Source of the DNA: Macrocystis pyrifera
Taxonomy: Eukaryota; Sar; Phaeophyceae; Laminariales; Laminariaceae
Direction: 5' to 3'
Assembly (NCBI GenBank): GCA_031763025.1
Contig: JASSKH010000002.1
Coordinates: 20,216,168 to 20,280,167, forward strand
DNA length: 64,000 nucleotides
Part shown: one piece after another, positions 56,440 through 64,000 of the stretch
Layout of the letters: each line of letters begins with the position of its first letter
How positions within the stretch are numbered: position 1 is the first letter of the stretch
Notes under the pieces: model-generated
Databases searched by the model: none
Seen by the model: only the letters and a program-made list of their open reading frames with translations
What the model was told of the DNA's origin: nothing
Made by a program: the position numbers and the translations under genes

Positions 56440-57790
56440 GACTCTAAGCGAAGGTTTATTTCCGGATCGCCTGCATTAAAAACAAAGACACCCATTCGGG
56501 GCCTTTATTATAGGCCTCCGTGATGGTAGACTACTGCCAACATGAGAATGTAGTATCTCTGTGTCGTAGTTTCGTGACCACAGAGCTTTTATCTCTCTAG
56601 AACTGGAGAATCGGCACCGATACTGGTTGTGCTGAATGTCGACGGGTAGAAAGAATGGTTTAACGGGAAGGACACACACCTCAGATACCGTCAAAACCTG
56701 GTATGTCGTCCATGAAGCCAATATATCTTATCTAATATAGGCTTAGGGCTGCGTGCGCTTACCCGTCTAATCTAGTAGCGCGTCAAGCACACATCTCCGA
56801 CACCACGGTTGTGCTGGTATATGCATATCTGCTGTAGAATGAGTACGTGCCAGGGACACCAGATGCAGTGGCCGGTGTAGTTCGGCAGAAAACTTGCGCG
56901 GTTATCGGCTCTATCACGGTGTACGTGTGTACGTACAGCAGTACGTACGTACCAGATACAGTATCGAAGTGATTTGCCAAAAACACAGGCACACATTGCT
57001 CAGACCTCGACGAGTCGGGCAGATCCACGCTGCGTGCATCAGCAAAGCACCACCAGCGCAATAGCACAATACCTGGTGCCTGGTACGTGACAGGCCCACA
57101 ACAAGCATTTCCGTGATTTTCTGCTCTCGAAAGATTTTTTTCGTGAATTATTACACTACAACACTGGAACGTACTCTTACAGCAGTAAATGGGACACAAC
57201 TCAAGCCTAAAAGGCGCAGCCTGCTCTGCACGTACGTGCACGTAAAGGGTATACCAGGTACGCGACAAACAATGGTCTTCGCAGAACAAAACACGAATCC
57301 AAGATGTCCCTCTCTGCGCTCGCTGCAGATGAGAGACTTCAGAGCTTCACTGTATGCCGAGTCCGAGTTCTCGAAGCCGTTCTCATTCATCGCGGCCAGC
57401 AGCTCGTCGTCCGTCTCCACCGAAGATCCCGGGGTGTAGGTCGCGGGGACATGGTCGTTCTCGTACACAGATATATCATTCCACCAATCCCCTGACGACA
57501 TTGCCTTTCTTTTTTCAACGGTGCAAGGGAGAGCTATTAATAGGGAGAGCAAGGGAGTTGACCACAACAATAGATCTAGTCTAAGCCTGTTAATCGGCAG
57601 CGGCCAGCGTCGTACCGTGTGCTCGTTTGACTCTGCTCTGCACGCGCAGCTATGCACATTAAGCACGAGGTAATCAAACGTGACCCCCTATCTCCGTCCT
57701 CCTTGTCTTCTACCAGGATAAAACCCCTACGTCGGTAGAGTCTATGACTATCAAACAGTGAATTCGAATGGTTGGTCACAAAACTCACAT
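56440..57790 (-). repeat. Family Z, copy 2 (inverted, longer)
   Basis: Partner of 18680-19625, with about 300 bp more (57360-57640). The minus-strand segment VFNAGDPEINLRLESF (about 56425-56480) matches VAIAGDPEINPQLVGF of copy 1 at the protein level, and the match starts right after a possible AG acceptor in both. This suggests that Z once carried an exon here. Confidence 0.75.
57151..57501 (-). CDS. Unrecognised acidic ORF within family Z
   Basis: From the ATG at 57501 the minus strand encodes MSSGDWWNDISVYENDHVPA, then SVETDDELLAAMNENGFENS, DSAYSEALKSLICSERREGH and LGFVFCSAKT, before lower-quality sequence. Composition is strongly protein-like (acidic, Trp-containing, no simple repeats). 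Z copy 1 retains only the ALKSLI portion followed by a stop. It may be the N-terminal exon of an element-encoded or captured gene; downstream of about 57260 a splice donor is likely but not identified. Function unknown. Confidence 0.35.
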   Translation of the reverse strand: MSSGDWWNDISVYENDHVPATYTPGSSVETDDELLAAMNENGFENSDSAYSEALKSLICSERREGHLGFVFCSAKTIVCRVPGIPFTCTYVQSRLRLLGLSCVPFTAVRVRSSVVV

Positions 57791-57849
57791 TTGCTTCTGC
57801 ATGTTTGACGTTAGAAATGCTCTGATTTTTTCGTGTCGTTTAACAAATT

Positions 57850-58520
57850 GTAAAGCAGGGCAAGGGTTGACCTGCTGTTCCCTAGGTGTTTCCAATTGAC
57901 ACAAGGCTGGACGGAGGTTTGGAAATTTCAGGAATTGGTTGGGCTTAGAAAAGCGGCCAAAAAGCAGGAACAATACGTTCGCAAAGAGGTCGGCCAGAAG
58001 CAATAACAACATGTACGTGCATTGAGGGCAGGAGCGAAAAAAAGCAGCAGCGATACAATAACACAATACTGCAGAGGTCAGGTGCATTTTGGGCAGGAGT
58101 GAAAATGAAAATGCAGCAGCGACACGAGAACTACATACTGCAAGCAAAAAGGTCGGCATGAGTACCAATGCCCAGTCATCAGGACTCAGTCGTTGACTCG
58201 CGAATACCAGTCATTTTGAAGTACCGAGTCCAAAAGTACGTCAGAGTACCGAAACGACAGAATCCTCGTGAGTCTCAAGGGTACCAGGGACTGAAATGAG
58301 TGAGTCCTCGCGAGTCTCATGGGTACTTGAGATTCGAAATACAAAACCGAGACATAATATTGCAGTCGAATCGCGCAGGTTGCGATGGCTTCGACGTGCC
58401 GTCAACACCCCCATACCAAATAAGACGCCGCAGTAAAGTCCAACATGACAAAAGGCATACAAGGAGAACTTTTGCTGATGATCGTTACGTACGTACATGC
58501 ACCCCGTAAGCAAAACTCTG
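57850..58520 (+). repeat. R4 left-end fragment (copy 3)
   Basis: GCAGGGCAAGGGTTGACCTGC and TGTTCCCTAGGTGTTTCC, then later TTGCAGTCGAATCGCGCAGG, CACCCCCATACCAAATAAGACGC and CATGACAAAAGGCATACAAG, match 20258-20590 and 25315-25640. About 400 bp of unrelated, partly tandem sequence (GGGCAGGAG and AGTACC.AGTC motifs) separates the two parts. Confidence 0.7.
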
Positions 58521-58999
58521 TGGACAAAATAAATCATTGTTATTGCCCTCGATGAAATACATCGAGCGCTGTTCTCAGTTTGCTTGTCTCTTTTTTTGTA
58601 AAGTCGCAGGTGGAATTGTTGAGAGTGACGGGAGAGGCCAGTCGGGACCAGCACACACGGAACCCCAGAGTGCTGTGTTTGGCTCAGGCAGAGCGTCTAC
58701 TTGTGACTATTGGTACCATTTGTTATAGTACTTGGCGGGGACATATATCCAGCAGCAGCACACGAAGACGGCATGAGCACCCGCACCAGTACAACAGCAA
58801 TGGGATCGATATCATTGAGGTGTAATTGGGGCTGCAGGGCTAAATACAAGACTGTTGGCCAATGAAAAACGAAACATGAACGGGGAGAGATCTCCAACAA
58901 TCAGTCAAGAAGCTGACCACGCTCTCTTGGCCAAACCAAAACATGTCGGTTGTTTATTACAACAAGAAAACGACAGATTGACAAGAGATCTCTGTACCG
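58521..58999. other. Unclassified, one tentative frame
   Basis: A plus-strand frame at 58580-58825 (no ATG start) has balanced composition (VELLRVTGEASRDQHTRNP) but no recognised domain. Nothing else noted. Confidence 0.2.
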
Positions 59000-61250
59000 C
59001 GAAATAGTTGTTGGCGAAATGAGAACTGAGGTGGATGCATGCTCTAGGGGGCAAGAGCTTGCCGCCGGCGTCCTACGGTATCCTCCCAAACCTGAAAAAA
59101 GCCCATTTCTTGTTGTGTGTTGTTACACATTCGACAGATTGACGTATTTCAACTGCCGGGTTATTATTTTTGCGAGTACCGAAACATATACGATGAGGAT
59201 CGCAAAATACAAATAAAGGCGAAAAGTATAAAGTAATCAACTAACTGCTGTTGTTGTAAAAGACCTACGTTAGTATGCAATTTTGGGTCGTTCTTTTTGC
59301 GAGTACCGAAACATACGACGAGGGTCGCAAAATACAAATAAAGGCAACAAGTAGAAAGTAATCAAGGCAACAAGTAGAAAGTAATCAACTAACTGCTGTT
59401 GTTGTAAAAGACTTACGATAGTTCGTATGCAATTTTTGAATAGTACTCGTAGATAATTTTGTTGTCGCGCAAGAAGTAATCCACTCCTGTTGTAATGTAA
59501 AATACCTACTTGTGCTATAGTATGCGAAGTTGTTGTTGGCAAAGTGAGAAATGAGGTGGATGCATGCTCTAGGGGGCAAAAAACATGACCAAGTACTATG
59601 GAAATATCATATCGTATAGGGGGTATAAATAGGGTAGCCCTATACTGATACCAGGCTCTACTGCTATAGAATGCGAATGACGACGCTTTGTTAGCCGATG
59701 AAAAACATTTTGTGGGTTATTACACATTCGACAGATTGACATGTACTTTCAACTAGCGGGTTATTATTTGCGAGTACCGAAACATACGATGAGGATCGCA
59801 AACAAATAAAGGCGCAAAGTAGAAAGTAATCCACTGCTGTTGCCGGCGGCGTCCTACGGTATCCTCTCAAACCTGAAAAAAAGCCCATTTATTGCCTTTC
59901 GCTGCTGTAAACGACCTGCGATAGTATGCATCTTTTTTGCCATTCGAGACGGATACAGCACTACACAGTAGTACTCGTAGATAATTTTGCTGTGGCACAA
60001 AAAGTAACCCACTCCTCTTGTACTCTAAAAGACCTGCTCTAGTATGCGAATGGAAACGCGAAGTACACCAAAAAAGTATGGTTTCAGCGCGTGCGACGAT
60101 ACACGATAGACGCTCGATCTCGACAAAGACTCCGCCCACGGACAACCCGCGCGGTGGCGGGCAAGATCAACTAGTATAGATGACGGGCTCGAAGAAATGA
60201 GGTGGATGCATGCTCCAGGGGGCTAGCCGGCGGCGTCCTACGGTACCGTCCTAAAACTGAAAAAGCCCATTTTTTGCCATTCGAGACGTTTGTTGTACTG
60301 ATAGACGAAATGCATTTTTTTTTTGCCATTCGAGACGGATACAGCACTCTGCACTACAGCAGTAGTACTCGTCGATAATTTTGCTGTGGCACAAAAAGCA
60401 ACCCACTCCTGTTGCACTGTAAACGACCTGCTATATTATGCGAATAGAAACAACGCGAAGTACACTAAAAAAATATTATTTCAGCTGGTGCGACGATACA
60501 CGATCGACGCTCGATCTCGACAGATACTCAGCCCACGGGCAACCCGCGCGGTGGCGGGCAAGATCAACTATTATAGTATAGATGACGGGCTCGAAGAAAT
60601 GAGGTGGATACATGCTCTAGGGGGCAAGAGCTTGCCGGCGGCGTCCAACGGTATCCTCCCAGACCCGAAAAGAAGTCCATTCTTTGTAATTCGACAAGTT
60701 TGTTGTACTGTAAAAGACCTGCTCGTGCGACGATAAACGTTTGTTGTACAGTAACTGTAAAAGACCTGCTTGTGCGACGATAGACATAGACGCTCGATCT
60801 CGACAGAGACTCAGCCCACGAGCAGCCCGCTCGGTGGCGGGAAATATCAACTACTGTACTAGTAGTCTAGATGACGGGCTCGAAGAACTGAGGTGGATGC
60901 ATGCTCTAGGGGGCAAGAGCTTGCCGGCGGCGTTCAACGGTATCCTCCCAAACCTGAAAAGAAGTCCATTTTTTTCCATTCGACACGTTTGTTGTACTGC
61001 AAAGACCTGCTCTTGCGACGATAGACGTTTGCTGTACAGTAACTGTAAAATACCTGCTTGTGCGACAATAGACGATAGACGCTCGATCTCGACAGAGACT
61101 CAGCCCACGAGCAACCCGCTCGGTGGCGGGAAAGATCAACTAGTATAGATGACGGGCTCGAAGAAATGAGGTGGATGCATGCTCTAGGGGGCAAGAGCTT
61201 GCCGGCGGCGTCCTACGGTATCCTCCCAAACCTGATTTTATATTATTTTT
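59000..61250 (+). repeat. Tandem array, six diverged units of about 280-650 bp
   Basis: The anchor GAGGTGGATGCATGCTCTAG with GGGGC occurs near 59031, 59552, 60198, 60601, 60890 and 61169. The last three units are near-identical in order: GATGACGGGCTCGAAGAA, the anchor, GCTTGCCGGCGGCGTCC, ACGGTATCCTCCCA, GTTTGTTGTACTG, AAAGACCTGCTTGTGCGACG, CGCTCGATCTCGACAGAGAC, CAGCCCACGAGCAACCCGC, GGTGGCGGGAAAGATCAAC. Earlier units are scrambled with GCGAGTACCGAAACATACGA blocks. A plus-strand frame (D-D-G-L-E-E-M-R-W-M-H-A-L-G-G-K-S-L-P) is open in several units. Confidence 0.85.
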
Positions 61251-61989
61251 TGTCATTCGAGACGGGTACAGCAGTAGTATTAATAGTACTCGCACAAGTC
61301 GACGAGACGAGGAAAGCGCATGGCTCGAGCTGTTTGCTGCTGCTTGACAGTTGCTGTTGTTGCCTGTTTGATAATGACTATTTACTCCGATTTACTGTAG
61401 AGCAGGAAGCGACCCTGTCGAAAAACGCTACATGATATATTGCAAACTCCATGGGGTCAAGACATTGTAGCCAGAAGCGCCCTCGCACGGCCGTTTGCGA
61501 GCGACAGGCAACGACCTCATTAACATCGTTAACCAAACGCGCTGAGCGAGTTATGCTTCTGCAAGGTGATCCCACTCTTGTTATGATCGATGTGCTGTCG
61601 CCAATTTGCGAAAGATTTCGCTGCTCGCGCCGACTCTGGCACAAGCGATTGTCCACAAGGGGTTGGCCCCCCGGTGAGGCTGGGTCGCTTAGCTCAAGGT
61701 GCAGGGTTCCGTTGAACCCGAAAGTTGGTCCAGGCTGCTCGTACGTGAGTCCGCTATCGGTTCGCGCGGTATACAACTCAACGTCGGGAGCGGTTTGGGA
61801 CCGGATTTTGCGAGGATTGGAGTTTCCTTGTGACTGCGGTCAGACAGACAGACATATTTGCAATTACCAAAACAGAGACTCAGTTCTACAAACTGAGAAT
61901 ATTATGAAGCTGCGCACAACTCGAAGGCCTCGACGCGCCGAGCAACAACCTGAACCAAATAAACCAACGCCGCCACAACGTCAACGGTG
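61251..61989. other. Unclassified, strands ambiguous
   Basis: A plus frame at 61451-61990 (179 codons, ATG start) and a minus frame at 61378-61776 (132 codons) overlap; neither shows a recognisable domain. A perfect GGGTTC-CGTT-GAACCC hairpin lies near 61705-61720. No repeat partner for 61440-61880. Confidence 0.25.
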
Positions 61990-62440
61990 ACGGATAGCTG
62001 GGTAGGTTGACGGTCGTCTTTCGTGGGCCGTTAGCGACGTAATAATGTAGGTATGTATCGAGAAAGTACGTAGAAAGTACGCACTCGTGTTTCAACTTCA
62101 ATAATACAGTTCGCAGCCTAGTACGGCAGTAAGTAGTAGGTTTCAGGTTTGGGGAAAATATTGTCATGTACAGTAGATATCGAGAAAGGACATAAAAAAT
62201 ACGTACTCCTACCATAGTCTAGTGCAGTAGCCTAGTACAGCAGTGAGTTGGTCTTCTTTGGTCAGTAGTAGTAGTCACGATGTTTACCCCCAATTTGCGA
62301 TGATATCATCTTTTTCATTCGTTTTGTCTCGTATGAATTATCTTTCATTTTTTTTGGAGTTTCGGTCTATCGATTTTTTTCGTTCTTTCCGCCTGTTTTT
62401 TTCGTTTCCGTATATTTTTCGCATTTCGAAATCCCGGCCT
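61990..62440 (+). repeat. R4 tail unit, diverged solitary copies
   Basis: GTGGGCCGTTAGCGACGTAA, TATCGAGAAAGTACGTAGAAAGTACGC (in pieces) and a second weaker GATATCGAGAAAGGAC block at 62175 resemble the 26306-27260 array and 21690-21920. A T-rich stretch follows to 62440. Confidence 0.6.
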
Positions 62441-64000
62441 CTCGTGCGTCGTAGAGAATGCGACTCTTTGCGGCTCGAGTGCTTACTATACGTGCCCGGG
62501 GATCTGCAGATCAGACATTTCGTACGTAATTACTTATCTCGTACCGTAAGTTTTTGGGCTGTTGCGCACGTACTGCAGATCTGCTGCATCTCCGTCATTT
62601 CTTCAGCCAACTACTCTTAACATGAGCAAACACGTACCGAGTACGTAGGATTTAATACTTCTGAGCGGCAGCGAGAGTTGTTTTCAATCAGAGCAGTACG
62701 TGGCGATAGGCTGAGAATGAACAAACGACTGCCGAGTGCGTAGAATTGTATACTTCTGAGCAGCAGTGAGAGTTGCTTTCCATCAGAGCAGCACATAGCA
62801 CTAGGCTGAAAATAGAAGAACTATCATGTTTCCGTAATGTTGCAGCAGAGAAGACCTGCCGTAATTACTTCACCTTTATTCATGTCTCGTAATTTCCATA
62901 ATTTATGCTATTACGCACATGCATCTGTTTTTAAGAAAACGCGCAAACGGCAAAATGTTTGTCTTTAGCTCGAAAGTGCTGACACAACCTCGCAGGCATT
63001 CCATTTCGTACCACTGCATTTCCGAAATTACGTATGTGTATCCGTGAAGAATACTACATGCAGCAGTAGTAGTAGATAGTCTTCTTCCTCACAACCCTTT
63101 CAAGATTCTCTGTCTTAGAACCTAGATCCGGTGCGGTCGCAGATCAAGCTCTTCTCCTCCCTCCCCACTACTATGTTGTCAAGCATGCGGTCCTTTCTTT
63201 GATGTCTGCGTGTTGTTTTTTGGGGGGGCTAACCCACTAATTACTGCTGTCCCGTTCGGTGGACAAAGCACTCTAATTTCATGTGGTTTTCCTGCAAAAT
63301 GGGGCTGCAGTACTACTACATGAAATTAGAGTGGTTTGTCCACCTCGAAACGGGACTGCAGTACTGAAGTGTTAATGGCTTGATCCGAGGGACCAGAAAA
63401 TGAAACAAAAAAAAAAACAAACATATTCATCGCCACGTATTTGATCAGGTACGCATCAATCTAGGCATAACGGGGATACATATTTTTGTGTACCCATGAA
63501 GAGTACTACATACAGCAGCAGTATTAGTAGATGGTCTTCTTCCTCACTGTTTCGACCCTTTCAAGTCTGTCCTATAACCTAGATCCGGGGAGGTCGTATA
63601 GCAAGCTCTTCTCCTCCCTCTCAACTACTTTGATGTAGAGGATGCGGCTCTTTGATGTCTGCGTGTTGTTTTTTTTGGGGGGGGGGGCTAACCCACTAAC
63701 TACTGCAGTCCCGTTCGGTGGACAAAGCACTCTAATTTCATGTGGTTTTCCCGCAAAATGGGACTGCAGCACTACCACATGAAATTAGAGTGGTTTGTCC
63801 ACCTCGAAACGGGCTTGCAGTACTGAGGGGTTGATGGCTTGATCCCAGGGACCAGAAAATGAAACCCAAACGGAAAAAAAACATCTTTATCGCCATGTTG
63901 CTTGATCAGGTACGCATCAATCTATGCGGTGGCGTGAAGGGGCTACCATTTATTTTGTAAACCGACCACATACATACGCACGCTTTGGTCGTGAAGTTCG
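62441..64000 (-). repeat. P family array 2 (inverted, runs off the window)
   Basis: Inverted counterpart of 13915-16360: GAATGCGACTCTTTGCGGC to TCCGTCATTTCTTCAGCC (62455-62602); two units ending AGCTCTTCTCCTCCCTCCCC (63140-63166, 63600-63625); two CACTCTAATTTCATGTGG palindromes (63245-63365 and 63705-63825); and AAACCGACCACATACATACG at the very end. Unit order differs from array 1, so the two arrays have rearranged since duplication. Confidence 0.8.

Overview
This is nuclear DNA of a repeat-rich eukaryote, not a prokaryotic or organellar segment. I see no operons, no ribosome binding sites and no rRNA or tRNA gene. Almost everything I can support is a mobile element, an element relic, or tandem or simple-sequence DNA. 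Many short reading frames are only low-complexity triplet DNA (CTG/CAG runs) or tandem repeats that happen to lack stops. The organism cannot be named from the sequence. A tyrosine recombinase relic, a non-LTR reverse transcriptase relic, and repeat-borne OTU-like and USP-like protease relics would fit a large-genome alga, stramenopile or other protist better than a compact fungus, but that is inference. Family letters used below are my own labels. LAYOUT. 1-606 is the 3' part of an LTR; a complete 750-bp solo copy of the same LTR lies at 32044-32793. 607-1115 is family R2, seen again at 23870-24385 and 28180-28665. 1.3-9.8 kb holds triplet-rich DNA, a 35-bp minisatellite (5.56-6.44 kb), small duplications and hairpins. 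11415-13776 is element F copy A, with zinc-finger-like and OTU-protease-like coding relics and a 56-bp-arm terminal hairpin; an element E copy is inserted in its poly-C tract. 13.9-16.3 kb is palindromic family P, found inverted at 62.45-64 kb. 18.7-19.6 kb is family Z, found inverted at 56.4-57.8 kb with a partial copy at 40.9 kb. 20.2-21.9 kb is family R4 with a USP-like protease pseudogene; a second R4 copy at 25.3-26.3 kb abuts a reverse transcriptase relic (24.5-25.3 kb). 29.3-30.0 kb has repeated coiled-coil-like exons, the best candidate for ordinary host coding sequence. Family X (about 2.6 kb) is present three times: 30.5-34.0, 36.65-39.24 and inverted 52.26-54.87 kb. 41.2-46.9 kb is F copy B bracketed by inverted E copies. 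46.98-47.9 kb is a decayed tyrosine recombinase in a GC-rich island. 48.8-51.5 kb is a 29-bp satellite. 59.0-61.25 kb is a longer tandem array. HOW THE PARTS RELATE. The window reads as a nested insertion record. The solo LTR interrupts X copy 1 while the other two X copies are empty sites. E interrupts F copy A while F copy B keeps an unbroken 48-base G tract. A separate E copy interrupts the flank of the recombinase element. The two larger families F and R4 carry relics of two unrelated deubiquitinase-like protease folds. No intact element or complete gene is certain.
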